From Cellulomonas sp. Root485 (GTDB lineage Bacteria > Actinomycetota > Actinomycetes > Actinomycetales > Cellulomonadaceae): 64,000 nucleotides of DNA. Each line of letters opens with the position of its first letter. Within the stretch, counting starts at the first letter, position 1. The stretch spans positions 361,789 to 425,788 of the forward strand of contig NZ_LMFC01000001.1 in the NCBI RefSeq assembly GCF_001426705.1. Reading direction: 5' to 3'. Under the pieces are notes generated by a model. The model saw only the letters and a program-made list of their open reading frames with translations. It was not told the DNA's origin and searched no databases. The position numbers were made by a program, and so were the translations under genes. Positions 36,450 through 46,348 of this stretch are shown here, piece by piece.

Positions 36450-36728
36450 ATGCCTCAGCGCACCGTCGCCGTCGCCTCGCGCGTCGGCCTGCACGCCCGC
36501 CCCGCCATGCTCTTCACGCAGGCCGTCGCCGAGACCGGGCTGCCCGTCACCATCGCCCGCCCGGACGGTGAGCCGGTGGACGCCGGCAGCATCCTGTTCG
36601 TGATGTCGCTCGGAGTCCCCAGCGGCGAGGTCGTCACCCTGACCGCCGAGGGGGAGGGGGCCGACGCCGCGCTCGACGGGCTGGTCGACCTCCTGGCGAC
36701 CGACCTCGACGCGGAGGAAGCCTCATGA
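36450..36728 (+). CDS. ptsH: Phosphocarrier protein HPr
   Basis: 92 aa with GGAG upstream. The active site is GLHARPAMLF with His15; the Ser46-type regulatory region reads DAGSILFVMSLGV, so the Ser is present. It shuttles phosphate from EI to EIIA. Overlaps ptsI by 4 bp. Confidence 0.94.
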   Translation: MPQRTVAVASRVGLHARPAMLFTQAVAETGLPVTIARPDGEPVDAGSILFVMSLGVPSGEVVTLTAEGEGADAALDGLVDLLATDLDAEEAS

Positions 36729-38434
36729 GCACGACGAGCACGGCCCGTGTGCTCCAGGGGGTGGGTGTCGGCCGCCGCGCGATCGTCGGCCCGGTCGCCC
36801 AGGTCCGGCCCGCACCGCACGTCGCCGCCGACGCCCCCCTGCTGGTCGACGGGGTCCCGGCCGACCTCCCGACCGCGCACGCCCACGTCGAGCAGGCGTT
36901 CGCCGACGTCGCCGCGCGGCTGCGCGAGCAGTCCGGGAAGTCGACCGGCACGGTGAAGGACGTCCTGGCGGCCACCGCGCAGATGGCCGACGACAAGGCG
37001 CTGCGCAGCGGGGTGCTGCAGCGGATCGACGCCGGTGAGCCCGTGGTCAGCGCCGTCGACGGCGTCGTCGAGATGTTCGCGACGATGTTCGAGCAGGCCG
37101 GCGGCTACCTCGCCGAGCGCGTCACCGACCTGCGGTCCGTGCGCGACCGCGTGGTCGCGGCGGCGATGGGCCTGCCCGCCCCGGGCGTGCCCGCGCTGGA
37201 CCGGCCGTCCGTCATCGTCGCCAAGGACCTCGCCCCCGCCGACACGGCCGCGCTCGACCTGGCCAACGTGCTGGCGATCGTCACCGAGCTCGGCGGCCCC
37301 ACCGGCCACACCGCGATCATCGCCGGGCAGCTCGGGCTCCCGTGCATCGTGCGGGTCGCCGGGGCGACGGCGCTCGCGGACGGCGCGGACGTCGCCGTCG
37401 ACGCCGCCGACGGCACCGTCACCCTCGACCCGTCCGAGGGTCAGCGTGCCGAGCTGGAGCGGCGCGCGAGCGTCGAGCGGACGCTGGAGTCGGACACGGC
37501 CCCCGGGTCCACCGCCGATGGCCGCGCGGTCGCGCTGCTGGCCAACATCGGCACCGCCGAGGACGCTGCGCGCGTCGCCGGGGGTGGCGTCGAGGGGGTC
37601 GGCCTGTTCCGGACCGAGGTGCTGTTCCTGGAGACCACCACGGCGCCGACGCAGGAGGCCCAGACCGCCGTCTACACCCGCGTGCTGCGCTCGTTCGGCG
37701 ACCGCAAGGTCGTCGTCCGCACGCTCGACGCGGGCGCGGACAAGCCGCTGGCGTTCGCGACGCAGCCCGACGAGGAGAACCCGGCGCTCGGCGTACGCGG
37801 CTACCGCCTCGTGCGGACGCACCCCGAGCTCCTGGACACCCAGCTCGAGGCCCTCGCGCACGCGCAGGCCGAGACGGGGACCACGCCCTGGGTCATGGCG
37901 CCGATGATCGCCACGGCCGCCGAGGCCCGGGAGTTCGCCCGACGGGCACGAGCGGCCGGCGTCGCGACGGTCGGCGTGATGATCGAGGTGCCGGCCGCGG
38001 CGCTGCGCGCGCAGGAGATCCTCGCGGAGGTGGACTTCGTCTCCCTGGGCACCAACGACCTCGCGCAGTACACGATGGCGACCGACCGCCTGCGCGGGGA
38101 GCTGGCCGACCTGCTCGACCCGTGGCAGCCGGCCGTCCTCGACCTCGTCGACGCGACCGCCCGCGCGGGGCTGCAGGCGCGCAAGCCCGTCGGCGTCTGC
38201 GGGGAGTCCGCGTCCGACCCGGTGCTCGCGCTGGTGCTCGTCGGGCTCGGCGTGACCAGCCTGTCGATGTCCGCCGGGGCCGTCCCCGCGGTCCGGTACG
38301 CGCTGCGTCACCACACCACCGCCGAGTGCGCGACGATGGCGGCCGCGGCCCTCGCGGCGCCGTCGGCGGACGAGGGACGGGCGGCCGTGGTGGGGCTCCT
38401 GCACGCGGACGTGCGCGAGACGCTGGGCGTCTAG
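36725..38434 (+). CDS. ptsI: PTS enzyme I (phosphoenolpyruvate-protein phosphotransferase)
   Basis: 569 aa, canonical EI size. The phosphohistidine is in GGPTGHTAIIAGQLGLPCIV, and the C-terminal PEP-binding barrel has GVEGVGLFRTEVLFL, RTLDAGADKPL, MIEVPAAAL and FVSLGTNDLAQYTMATDR. It takes phosphate from PEP and gives it to HPr. Placing ptsH and ptsI behind the fructose genes makes this a self-contained PTS operon, common in actinobacteria whose fructose system is their main PTS. Confidence 0.96.
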   Translation: MSTTSTARVLQGVGVGRRAIVGPVAQVRPAPHVAADAPLLVDGVPADLPTAHAHVEQAFADVAARLREQSGKSTGTVKDVLAATAQMADDKALRSGVLQRIDAGEPVVSAVDGVVEMFATMFEQAGGYLAERVTDLRSVRDRVVAAAMGLPAPGVPALDRPSVIVAKDLAPADTAALDLANVLAIVTELGGPTGHTAIIAGQLGLPCIVRVAGATALADGADVAVDAADGTVTLDPSEGQRAELERRASVERTLESDTAPGSTADGRAVALLANIGTAEDAARVAGGGVEGVGLFRTEVLFLETTTAPTQEAQTAVYTRVLRSFGDRKVVVRTLDAGADKPLAFATQPDEENPALGVRGYRLVRTHPELLDTQLEALAHAQAETGTTPWVMAPMIATAAEAREFARRARAAGVATVGVMIEVPAAALRAQEILAEVDFVSLGTNDLAQYTMATDRLRGELADLLDPWQPAVLDLVDATARAGLQARKPVGVCGESASDPVLALVLVGLGVTSLSMSAGAVPAVRYALRHHTTAECATMAAAALAAPSADEGRAAVVGLLHADVRETLGV

Positions 38435-38486
38435 GGCGCGACAGGCCGGGCGAGGGCACGCGCGCGGATTTCTGCGGTCGCGCGCG

Positions 38487-38492
38487 TACTCT
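38487..38492 (+). promoter_or_regulatory. Putative -10 (TACTCT) of a leaderless aldehyde dehydrogenase mRNA
   Basis: TACTCT is followed by 7 nt (CGCCGTT) and the ATG at 38500. Confidence 0.5.
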
Positions 38493-38499
38493 CGCCGTT

Positions 38500-40131
38500 A
38501 TGGCGCACGACCCGGGACACATCGAGCTCCACGACCCTGAGACCGACCCCCTCGCGACCTACGTGCTCGAGCCGGACGACGTCCGACCCCTGCTGCGGCG
38601 CGTCGTCTCCTCGCCCGGCGCGGGGACGTTCACGTCGCACGCGCCGTTCACGGGCAGCCCGATCGCCGCCATCCCGCTCTCGACGCGGGACGACGTCGCC
38701 CGCGCAGCCAAGAACGCCCGGGCCGCGCAGCGACTGTGGTCGGCGCGCCCCCTGCGCGACCGCACGGCGGTGCTGTCCCGCGTGCACGACCTGGTGCTCG
38801 AACGGCAGAGCGACGTGCTCGACCTCATCCAGCTGGAGTCCGGCAAGGCGCGGGTCTCGGCGTTCGAGGAGGTCTGTGACATCGCGCTGGTCGCCCGGCA
38901 CTACGCCGCGCGCGCCGGCCGGTACCTCGCGCCGCGCCGGGTCCCGGGGCTGCTCCCCGGACTGACCAGCGTCCGCGTGCTGCGGCACCCCGTCGGGGTC
39001 GTCGGGATCGTCGCACCCTGGAACTTCCCGCTGACGCTCACGCTCGGCGACGTGCTGCCCGCGCTGGTCGCCGGCAACGCCGTCATCCTGCGGCCCGACC
39101 CGCAGACGGCCCTCACGTCCCTGTGGGCGGCCGAGCTGCTGGAGGAGGCCGGGCTTCCCGACGGGCTCCTGCAGGTGGTCGTCGGCGACGGGCCCACCAT
39201 CGGCGCGGCCGTGGTCGAGAACGTCGACCACGTCAGCTTCACCGGCTCCACCCGCACCGGCCGCGTCGTGGCCGCGCAGGCGGGGGAGCGACTCGTGCCG
39301 GCCACCCTCGAGCTGGGCGGCAAGAACCCCATGTACGTCGCCGAGGACGTGGACGTCGAGGTCGCCGCCGAGGGGGCCGTGCGCGCGTGCTTCGTCGGCG
39401 CCGGGCAGGTCTGCGTGAGCATCGAGCGGATCTACGTGCACGAGGACGTGGCCGACGAGTTCATCGCGGCGTTCGTCCGCCGGACGCGCGAGGTGCGTCT
39501 CGGGTCGGGGCTCGACTACCGCTCGGACATGGGGTCGCTGACCTCCGCGGCCCAGCTGGCCACCGTCGTCGAGCACGTCGAGGACGCCGTCGGGCACGGG
39601 GCGACCGTGCTGACCGGGGCGGTCCACCGCGCCGACCTCGGGCCGTGGTTCTACGAGCCGACCATCCTGACCGACGTGCCGAACGAGGCGCGGCTGGTGC
39701 GCGAGGAGACGTTCGGGCCGGTCGTGAGCATCTACCGCGTCGCCTCCGACGACGAGGCGGTCGCCGCGATGAACGACAGCGACCTCGGCCTGAACGCGAG
39801 CGTCTGGACGGCGGACACCCGTCGTGGCGCCGCGATCGCCGCACGGGTCCGGGCCGGGACCGTGAACGTCAACGAGGGGTACGTGACCACCTGGGGCTCC
39901 GTCGCGGCGCCGCAGGGTGGCGTGGGCGCGTCGGGCATCGGCAGCCGCCACGGACGCGAGGGCCTCTGGGAGACCACCCGGGTGCAGACGGTCGCGGTCC
40001 AGCACGGCGCGCACGGTGTCCTCGGCGCCCCGGGCATCGGCCTGCACCGCCTGTTCGACCTGGGCACCGACACGTGGCCCCGCGTCTACACGGAGGTCCT
40101 GCGCACGATGAAGAAGCTCCGTCTGCCGTAG
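38500..40131 (+). CDS. NAD(P)-dependent aldehyde dehydrogenase, succinate-semialdehyde dehydrogenase type
   Basis: 543 aa. The aldehyde dehydrogenase family is certain: GIVAPWNFPLTLTLGDVLPALVAGNAVILRPDPQTA, VSFTGSTRTGRVVA, catalytic Glu in ATLELGGKNP and nucleophile Cys in GAGQVCVSIERIY. The SIERIYV context and overall shape match the actinobacterial GabD2-type succinate-semialdehyde dehydrogenase, which makes succinate; the substrate is inferred. It has a 50-residue N-terminal extension before the core. It converges with ackA with a 15-bp gap. Confidence 0.88.
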   Translation: MAHDPGHIELHDPETDPLATYVLEPDDVRPLLRRVVSSPGAGTFTSHAPFTGSPIAAIPLSTRDDVARAAKNARAAQRLWSARPLRDRTAVLSRVHDLVLERQSDVLDLIQLESGKARVSAFEEVCDIALVARHYAARAGRYLAPRRVPGLLPGLTSVRVLRHPVGVVGIVAPWNFPLTLTLGDVLPALVAGNAVILRPDPQTALTSLWAAELLEEAGLPDGLLQVVVGDGPTIGAAVVENVDHVSFTGSTRTGRVVAAQAGERLVPATLELGGKNPMYVAEDVDVEVAAEGAVRACFVGAGQVCVSIERIYVHEDVADEFIAAFVRRTREVRLGSGLDYRSDMGSLTSAAQLATVVEHVEDAVGHGATVLTGAVHRADLGPWFYEPTILTDVPNEARLVREETFGPVVSIYRVASDDEAVAAMNDSDLGLNASVWTADTRRGAAIAARVRAGTVNVNEGYVTTWGSVAAPQGGVGASGIGSRHGREGLWETTRVQTVAVQHGAHGVLGAPGIGLHRLFDLGTDTWPRVYTEVLRTMKKLRLP

Positions 40132-40146
40132 CGGCCGTGCAGACCG

Positions 40147-41421
40147 TCAGGCGTGGCCCGTGGCGGCCGGGGCCGGGTCGGACTCGTCGCTGGTGCCCTC
40201 GTAGCCGGCCGACTCGATCGTGCTGATCACCTGACGTGCGATCGCGAGCTCCTCGTTGGTCGGGACCACCATCACCAGGGTGCTGGTCCAGTCCGGGGAG
40301 ATGATCGTCGGCTCCTTCTTGCGGCCCGCGTTGCGTACCGGGTCCACCGCGATGCCCAGCGGCTCCAGGCCTTCGAGCGCGCGGGCGCGGACGATGTCGT
40401 CGTTCTCGCCGACGCCGGCCGTGAACGTGATGACGTCCACGCGGCCCAGCACGGCGTAGTAGGCGCCGATGTACTTGCGCAGCCGGTGCAGGTAGACGTC
40501 GAGGGCCAGCGACGCATCCTCGTCGCCCGACTCGACCAGCGCGTGCAGCTCCCGGAAGTCGTTCTCGCCCGCCAGACCCTTGAGCCCGGACCGGCGGTTG
40601 AGGAGGTCGTCCACGTCGTCGACCGACAGCCCCGCGTTGCGCTGCAGGTGGATGAGCACGGCGGGGTCGAGGTCGCCCGACCGGGTGCCCATGACCAGGC
40701 CCTCCAGCGGGGTCATGCCCATGGACGTCTCGACCGCGACGCCCCCGCGCACCGCCGACGCCGACGCCCCGTTGCCCAGGTGCAGCACGATCTGGTTGAG
40801 GTCCTCGAGCCGGCGACCGAGCACGCGCGCGACCTTCCCGGACACGTACTGGTGCGACGTCCCGTGGAAGCCGTACCGGCGCACCCCGTGCTCGCGGGCG
40901 ACCTCCCGGTCGATCGCGTACGTGGCGGCCGCCTCGGGCAGCGTGCGGAAGAACGCGGTGTCGAACACGACGACGTGCGGGACGTCCGGGAGCAGCTCGC
41001 GGGCCACCTGGATGCCGGTGAGGTTGGGCGGGTTGTGCAGGGGCGCCAGGGGGGAGAGGGCGTCGATCTGCGCGACGACCTCGTCGTCGACGACGACCGG
41101 CGCGCCGAAGACCGCCCCGCCGTGCACCACCCGGTGCCCGACCCCGACCACGTGCGCCTGGGTGAGGTCCGGACCGACCTCGGCGAACAGCGCGAGCACC
41201 GCGCGCAGGCCGGCGCCGTGGTCGGCGACGGGGTCGGTGCGCGTCGTCGTGCTGCCGCCGTACGTGTGCCGCACGGAGCCCTCGTCCTCGCCGATCCGCT
41301 CGACGATCCCCGAGGCGATCGCCTCGCCGCCGACGGGATCGACCAGCTGGTACTTGATCGACGACGAGCCGGAGTTCACGACGAGCACGGATCCCGGGTG
41401 GGCTGGGGCGGTGGGGCTCAT
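40147..41421 (-). CDS. ackA: Acetate kinase
   Basis: 424 aa from ATG 41421. The motifs [13 protein letters not shown] at the N terminus, [25 protein letters not shown] and [11 protein letters not shown] are those of acetate kinase, and FTAGVGEND is the nucleotide site. It makes ATP and acetate from acetyl phosphate. Its start overlaps the stop of pta (ATGA on the minus strand), and xfp is upstream on the same strand, so phosphoketolase-derived acetyl-P can go directly to ATP. A short, Ser/Asp/Pro-rich tail follows residue 405. Confidence 0.97.
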   Translation of the reverse strand: MSPTAPAHPGSVLVVNSGSSSIKYQLVDPVGGEAIASGIVERIGEDEGSVRHTYGGSTTTRTDPVADHGAGLRAVLALFAEVGPDLTQAHVVGVGHRVVHGGAVFGAPVVVDDEVVAQIDALSPLAPLHNPPNLTGIQVARELLPDVPHVVVFDTAFFRTLPEAAATYAIDREVAREHGVRRYGFHGTSHQYVSGKVARVLGRRLEDLNQIVLHLGNGASASAVRGGVAVETSMGMTPLEGLVMGTRSGDLDPAVLIHLQRNAGLSVDDVDDLLNRRSGLKGLAGENDFRELHALVESGDEDASLALDVYLHRLRKYIGAYYAVLGRVDVITFTAGVGENDDIVRARALEGLEPLGIAVDPVRNAGRKKEPTIISPDWTSTLVMVVPTNEELAIARQVISTIESAGYEGTSDESDPAPAATGHA

Positions 41422-43490
41422 GAGGGGTCCTCTGCTTGCGCCTGGATCGCTGTGATGGCGACGGTGTTGACGATGTCCTGCACGAGCGCGCCGCGCGACA
41501 GGTCGTTGACCGGTTTGCGCAGACCCTGCAGGACGGGCCCGATGGCGACCGCTCCTGCGGAGCGCTGCACGGCCTTGTAGGTGTTGTTCCCGGTGTTCAG
41601 GTCGGGGAACACGAACACGGTCGCCCTGCCGGCCACCGCCGAGTCCGGCATCTTCGTCTTGGCCACGGAGGCGTCGACGGCCGCGTCGTACTGGATCGGC
41701 CCCTCGACGGACAGGTCGGGGCGCCGCTCCCGGACGAGCGCCGTGGCCGCGCGGACCTTCTCGACGTCCGCGCCCGAGCCCGACTCGCCCGTCGAGTAGG
41801 ACAGCATCGCGATGCGCGGCTCGATGCCGAACTGCTGGGCGGTGCCTGCCGACGAGATCGCGATGTCGGCCAGCTGCTCCGCCGTCGGGTCCGGGATCAC
41901 GGCGCAGTCGGCGTAGACGAGCACCCGGTCCTCCAGGCACATGAGGAACGCGCTCGACACGCTGGAGACGCCGGGCTCGGTCTTGATGATCTCGAACGAC
42001 GGCTTGATGGTGTGCGCGGTGGTGTGCGCGGCCCCGGAGACCATGCCGTCGGCCAGCCCGAGCTGGACCATCATCGTGCCGAAGTACGACACGGAGGAGA
42101 CGATCTCCCGCGCGCGGTCCACGGTCATGCCCTTGTGCTTGCGCATCTCGGTGTACTCGACGGCGAACCGCTCGAGCAGCTCGCCGTCGTGCGGGTCGAT
42201 GATCGCCGCGGCGTCGAGGTCGAGCCCCAGCTCCGTGGCGCGGGCGCGGATGGCCGGCTCCTCGCCGAGGATCGTGAGGTCGGCGACGCCGCGCTGGAGC
42301 AGGGTCGACGCGGCGCGCAGGATCCGGTCGTCGCCGCCCTCGGGGAGCACCACGTGCTGGCGGTCGGAACGGGCCCGGTCCAGCAGGGCGAACTCGAACA
42401 TCAGCGGGGTGACCACCTCGGGCCGCTCCACGTCGAGCGCGGCCAGGAGCGCCGCCCCGTCGACATGCTGCTCGAACAGCGACAGGGCGGTGTCGACCTT
42501 GCGCTGCGAGTCGGCCGTGAGGCGCCCGTGGGTGTCACCGACGGCGCTCGCCGACCGGAAGGTGCCCAGCTCGGTGGACAGGATCGGGAGCTTGCTGCCG
42601 AGGCCGTTGACCAGGCGCGTGATCAGCGGCGCGGGCCGGAACCCGCCGTTGAGGATGATCCCGGCGAGCGACGGGAACCCTTCGGCCTGGTGCGCCACGA
42701 GAAGCCCGAGCAGCACGTCCGACCGGTCGCCCGGCGTGATCACGACGGACCCGTCGGTGAGCTTGCCCAGCAGGTGCTCCACGGACATGGCGCCGACGAT
42801 GACGTCGAGCACCTCGCGCGACAGCAGTGCCTCGTCGCCGGCGATCAGGGTCCCGCGCACGGCCTCCGACAGCTGACGGACGGTCGGGGCGGTGAGCAGG
42901 GGGTTCTCCGGCACGGCCCACGACGGGAGGCCCGTGCCGTCCCGCAGGGCGTCGCGGACGCCGCTGACCGAGCCCGGGGCGCAGCGGTTGGCCACGACGG
43001 AGACCACCTGGGCGTGGTTGGCGTGCATCTCCGTGACGACGATGTCGGCCACCTGCGCGATGACGGCGGGCTTGCGGTGGCTGCCGTTGATGACGAGCAC
43101 CACCGGCGCCCCGAGGTTCGCGGCGATGCGGGCGTTGTAGGCCAGCTCGGTGGGCCCGGCGACGTCCGTGTAGTCGGTGCCGACCACCACGACGGCGTCG
43201 CACCGCCGCTCGACGTCGTGGTACCGGGACACGATCTGGGCGAGGGCGGCCTCCGGGTCGGCCAGCACCTGCTCGTACGTCACCCCGACGCACTCGTCGT
43301 ACGTGAGGTCGACGCCGTCGTGGTGGAGCAGGAGCTCCAGCACGTAGTCGCGCACGTCGGTGGACCTCGCGACCGGACGGAACACCCCCACCCGCTGGAC
43401 GGTGCGGGCCAGCAGGTCCACCAGGCCGAGAGCGACCATGGACTTGCCGGAGTCCCCCTCGGGGGACGTGACGTAGATGCTGCGGGCCAC
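41418..43490 (-). CDS. pta: Phosphate acetyltransferase (two-domain)
   Basis: 690 aa from GTG 43490, which has GGAG about 9 nt upstream; the frame is open for 62 more codons but they are low-complexity Arg/Thr/Pro and overlap the tandem repeat. The N-terminal DRTGG/AAA-like domain (about 1-350) starts [25 protein letters not shown] with a P-loop; the C-terminal PTA_PTB catalytic domain (about 370-690) shows [38 protein letters not shown] and [16 protein letters not shown]. It interconverts acetyl-CoA and acetyl-P. Cotranscription with ackA is shown by the 4-bp overlap. Confidence 0.94.
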   Translation of the reverse strand: MARSIYVTSPEGDSGKSMVALGLVDLLARTVQRVGVFRPVARSTDVRDYVLELLLHHDGVDLTYDECVGVTYEQVLADPEAALAQIVSRYHDVERRCDAVVVVGTDYTDVAGPTELAYNARIAANLGAPVVLVINGSHRKPAVIAQVADIVVTEMHANHAQVVSVVANRCAPGSVSGVRDALRDGTGLPSWAVPENPLLTAPTVRQLSEAVRGTLIAGDEALLSREVLDVIVGAMSVEHLLGKLTDGSVVITPGDRSDVLLGLLVAHQAEGFPSLAGIILNGGFRPAPLITRLVNGLGSKLPILSTELGTFRSASAVGDTHGRLTADSQRKVDTALSLFEQHVDGAALLAALDVERPEVVTPLMFEFALLDRARSDRQHVVLPEGGDDRILRAASTLLQRGVADLTILGEEPAIRARATELGLDLDAAAIIDPHDGELLERFAVEYTEMRKHKGMTVDRAREIVSSVSYFGTMMVQLGLADGMVSGAAHTTAHTIKPSFEIIKTEPGVSSVSSAFLMCLEDRVLVYADCAVIPDPTAEQLADIAISSAGTAQQFGIEPRIAMLSYSTGESGSGADVEKVRAATALVRERRPDLSVEGPIQYDAAVDASVAKTKMPDSAVAGRATVFVFPDLNTGNNTYKAVQRSAGAVAIGPVLQGLRKPVNDLSRGALVQDIVNTVAITAIQAQAEDPS

Positions 43491-43510
43491 GGTGGGTGTC
43501 TCCGATGCGG

Positions 43511-43537
43511 TGCGGGTGGTGCGGGTGTTGCGGGTGC
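43511..43537. repeat. Three 9-bp tandem repeats in front of pta
   Basis: TGCGGGTGN occurs three times head to tail (43511-43519, 43520-43528, 43529-43537), with only the last base differing. It lies between the xfp stop and the pta start, about 20-50 nt upstream of the GTG at 43490. Confidence 0.7.
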
Positions 43538-43546
43538 CGTGCGGGA

Positions 43547-43578
43547 CCGTGGGGCGGGCAGCGGCGCCCGCCCCACGG
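43547..43578 (-). terminator. Hairpin between xfp and pta
   Basis: Perfect 13-bp stem (43547-43559 with 43566-43578) and 6-nt loop, 12 bp after the xfp stop. It may partially terminate the leftward transcript and set the ratio of phosphoketolase to Pta-AckA. Confidence 0.65.
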
Positions 43579-43590
43579 ACAACAGGGGTG

Positions 43591-46068
43591 CTACTCGTTG
43601 TCTCCGCCGGTCGAGAGCGTCGCCTCGACCTGCCCCGAGTCGGCCTGGTCCTGTGCGTCGGGCCAGACCCAGTCACGGACCTCGGGCAGGTCGTCGCCGA
43701 ACGCGCGGGTGTACTCGCGGGCCCGCAGGCGCTCGTCGACCATCTTCTGCCGCAGGTTGGCCTGCGAGCTGCCCAGCGACGGCACGTTGTCGATGACGTC
43801 GATGACCAGGTGGAACCGGTCGAGGTCGTTAAGCATGACCATGTCGAACGGCGTCGTCGTCGTGCCCTCCTCCTTGTAGCCGCGCACGTGGATGTTGCTG
43901 TGGCCGTGGCGGCGGTAGGTGAGCCGGTGGATGAGCCACGGGTACCCGTGGTACGCGAAGATGACCGGCCGGTCCGACGTGAACAGCCCGTCGAACTGCG
44001 CGTCCGACAGCCCGTGCGGGTGCTCCCGCGCGTCCTGGAGGCGCATGAGGTCGACCACGTTGATGACGCGGACCTTCAGGTCCGGCAGCTCGCGGCGCAG
44101 GATGTCCGCCGCCGCCAGCACCTCGAGCGTCGGCACGTCGCCCGCGCAGCCGAGCACGACGTCCGGCTTCTCCCCGTGCACCTCCGAGCCCGCCCAGTCC
44201 CAGATGCCCAGACCGCGCGTGCAGTGCGCGATCGCCTGGTCCATGGTCAGGAAGTTCGGCGCCGGCTGCTTGCCCGCGACGACCACGTTGACGTACTGCC
44301 GGCTGCGCAGGCAGTGGTCGTACGTCGACAGCAGCGTGTTGGCGTCCGGCGGCAGGTAGACGCGGACGACCTCGGCCTTCTTGTTGACCACGTGGTCGAT
44401 GAACCCGGGGTCCTGGTGGCTGAAGCCGTTGTGGTCCTGCCGCCACACGTGGCTGGACAGCAGGTAGTTCAGGCTCGCGATCGGGCGGCGCCACGGGATG
44501 TCGTTGGTGACCTTCAGCCACTTGGCGTGCTGGTTGAACATCGAGTCGATGATGTGGATGAACGCCTCGTAGCAGTTGAACAGGCCGTGCCGCCCGGTCA
44601 GCAGGTAGCCCTCGAGCCAGCCCTGGCACTGGTGCTCGCTGAGCATCTCCAGCACGCGGCCGGCGCGGGCCAGGTGCTCGTCGACGTCGGCACCGAAGAA
44701 CTCCGCGTTCCACTGCTTGTCCGTGGTCTGGAACACCGACTGCAGCCGGTTCGACGCCGTCTCGTCGGGTCCGAAGATCCGGAAGTTGTCCGGGTTGAGC
44801 CGGATGACGTCGGTCAGCCAGTCGCCCAGCACGCGCGGCGCCTCGCTCATCGAGCCGCCCGGCACCGGCACGTCGACCGCGTACTCGCGGAAGTCCGGCA
44901 GGCGCAGGTCCTTGAGCAGGATCCCGCCGTTTGCGTGCGGGTTGTCGCTCATCCGCAGGGGACCCGTCGGCGCGAGCGAGCGGATGTCGTCGTGCAGCCG
45001 GCCGTTCTCGTCGAACAGCTCGTTGACCCGGTACGACTCGAGCCACTGGCGCAGGACGTCCAGGTGCTCGGGGGTGTCCCGGGCGCTCGCCAGCGGCACC
45101 TGGTGTGCCCGCCACGACCCCGTCGTCTTCTTGCCGTCGATGTAGTCCGGCCCCGTCCAGCCCTTGGGGGTGCGGAACACGATCATCGGCCACTGCGGAC
45201 GCTGCTCGTTGCCCGCGTGCGCGCTGCGCTTGATCTCCGCGATCTCGTCGAGCACCTCGTCGAGCAGGGTCGCGAACCGGCGGTGGATGTCCTCGTGCGA
45301 CTCGTCGTCGAAGCCGGCGACGAACATGTGCGGCTTGTGTCCGTAGCCCACCATGAGCGACTCGAGCTCGTGGTCGGGGATGCGTGCCAGCACCGTCGGG
45401 TTCGCGATCTTGTACCCGTTGAGGTGCAGGATCGGCAGCACGACGCCGTCGTTCTCGACGTTGACGAACTTGTTCGAGTGCCAGCTCGTGGCCAGCGGGC
45501 CGGTCTCCGCCTCGCCGTCGCCGATGACGGTCGCGACGAGCAGGTCCGGGTTGTCGAACGCGGCGCCGTAGGCGTGGCTCAGCGCGTAGCCCAGCTCGCC
45601 GCCCTCGTGGATCGACCCCGGCGTCTCGGGGGCGACGTGGCTGGGGATGCCACCGGGGAACGAGAACTGCCGGAACAGCCGGTGGATGCCCTCGGTGTCC
45701 TCGGTGATGTCCGAGTAGAACTCCGAGTACGTGCCGTCCAGGTAGGCGCTCGCGACCAGTCCCGGGCCGCCGTGGCCCGGGCCGGTGACGTAGATGGTCG
45801 ACTGCTCGCGCTCCGCGATCGCGCGGTTCAGGTGCGCGTACAGGAAGTTCAGCCCCGGGGTGGTGCCCCAGTGACCGAGGAGCCGCGGCTTGACGTGGTC
45901 ACGCGTGAGCGGTTCGCGCAGGAGCGGGTTGTCCAGCAGGTAGATCTGGCCCACGGACAGGTAGTTCGCGGCCCGCCACCACTGGTCGATGCGGGCCACG
46001 GTCTCGGCGTCGACCACCGTGCCGCTCCCGGTCTGCCACGTGTTGCGTGCCGACGTCGTCGTGCTCAT
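43591..46068 (-). CDS. xfp: Phosphoketolase (xylulose-5-P/fructose-6-P)
   Basis: 825 aa, full length. The thiamine diphosphate enzyme begins with [29 protein letters not shown] and has [29 protein letters not shown] and the ThDP motif [19 protein letters not shown], all hallmarks of XFP. It splits xylulose-5-phosphate or fructose-6-phosphate with phosphate to acetyl-P and a triose or tetrose phosphate. GGGGAGCG lies just before the ATG. The xfp-pta-ackA order on one strand completes a bifid-shunt-type ATP-forming route. Confidence 0.96.
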   Translation of the reverse strand: MSTTTSARNTWQTGSGTVVDAETVARIDQWWRAANYLSVGQIYLLDNPLLREPLTRDHVKPRLLGHWGTTPGLNFLYAHLNRAIAEREQSTIYVTGPGHGGPGLVASAYLDGTYSEFYSDITEDTEGIHRLFRQFSFPGGIPSHVAPETPGSIHEGGELGYALSHAYGAAFDNPDLLVATVIGDGEAETGPLATSWHSNKFVNVENDGVVLPILHLNGYKIANPTVLARIPDHELESLMVGYGHKPHMFVAGFDDESHEDIHRRFATLLDEVLDEIAEIKRSAHAGNEQRPQWPMIVFRTPKGWTGPDYIDGKKTTGSWRAHQVPLASARDTPEHLDVLRQWLESYRVNELFDENGRLHDDIRSLAPTGPLRMSDNPHANGGILLKDLRLPDFREYAVDVPVPGGSMSEAPRVLGDWLTDVIRLNPDNFRIFGPDETASNRLQSVFQTTDKQWNAEFFGADVDEHLARAGRVLEMLSEHQCQGWLEGYLLTGRHGLFNCYEAFIHIIDSMFNQHAKWLKVTNDIPWRRPIASLNYLLSSHVWRQDHNGFSHQDPGFIDHVVNKKAEVVRVYLPPDANTLLSTYDHCLRSRQYVNVVVAGKQPAPNFLTMDQAIAHCTRGLGIWDWAGSEVHGEKPDVVLGCAGDVPTLEVLAAADILRRELPDLKVRVINVVDLMRLQDAREHPHGLSDAQFDGLFTSDRPVIFAYHGYPWLIHRLTYRRHGHSNIHVRGYKEEGTTTTPFDMVMLNDLDRFHLVIDVIDNVPSLGSSQANLRQKMVDERLRAREYTRAFGDDLPEVRDWVWPDAQDQADSGQVEATLSTGGDNE

Positions 46069-46179
46069 CGCGCTCCCCAGTCGTCGTTCCGGTCTGCCAC
46101 CGGCGCGGTGTCAGCCTTCCGTCGGGCGCACGTCGTGGACGAGGGTCGTTGGTCCCGTGTGTCGTGTGTGCGCGCCCAC

Positions 46180-46190
46180 TTGTCATACAA
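46180..46190. promoter_or_regulatory. TTGT-CAT-ACAA dyad upstream of xfp, candidate GntR/FadR-type operator
   Basis: This 11-bp interrupted dyad has the form bound by FadR-subfamily GntR regulators (TTGT-N3-ACAA in general outline). It lies 112-122 bp upstream of the xfp start in the 280-bp xfp/SURF1 gap, whose remaining sequence shows no gene. The regulator would be encoded elsewhere. Confidence 0.45.
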
Positions 46191-46348
46191 CCGCACTCCG
46201 GGCGTCGGCGCAGTAGGTGTGGGCGAACGCACGCCGAACGTCCGGTGGTGCCCCGACCCGGTCGCTGCGCAGGTCAGCGGGGTTGTGGGCGGTTCCCGGC
46301 GGCTCGACGGGGTTCGGGCCGGTCCGCTGCTGCGGGGTACCGTGAGGC

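Noticed and set aside
32648..36451. A 1267-codon open frame on the minus strand through the fructose PTS operon
   Set aside because: It is antisense to fruR, fruK, the PTS genes and their conserved motifs, with His/Arg/Gly-rich composition typical of GC-rich shadow frames.
43491..43676. Upstream extension of pta (62 codons)
   Set aside because: Low-complexity Arg/Thr/Pro sequence covering the tandem repeats and the hairpin; GTG 43490 starts the conserved P-loop domain with GGAG before it.
41436..43796. A 786-codon plus-strand frame opposite pta
   Set aside because: Shadow of the phosphate acetyltransferase gene; its composition is Arg/Gly/His/Val-rich without motifs.
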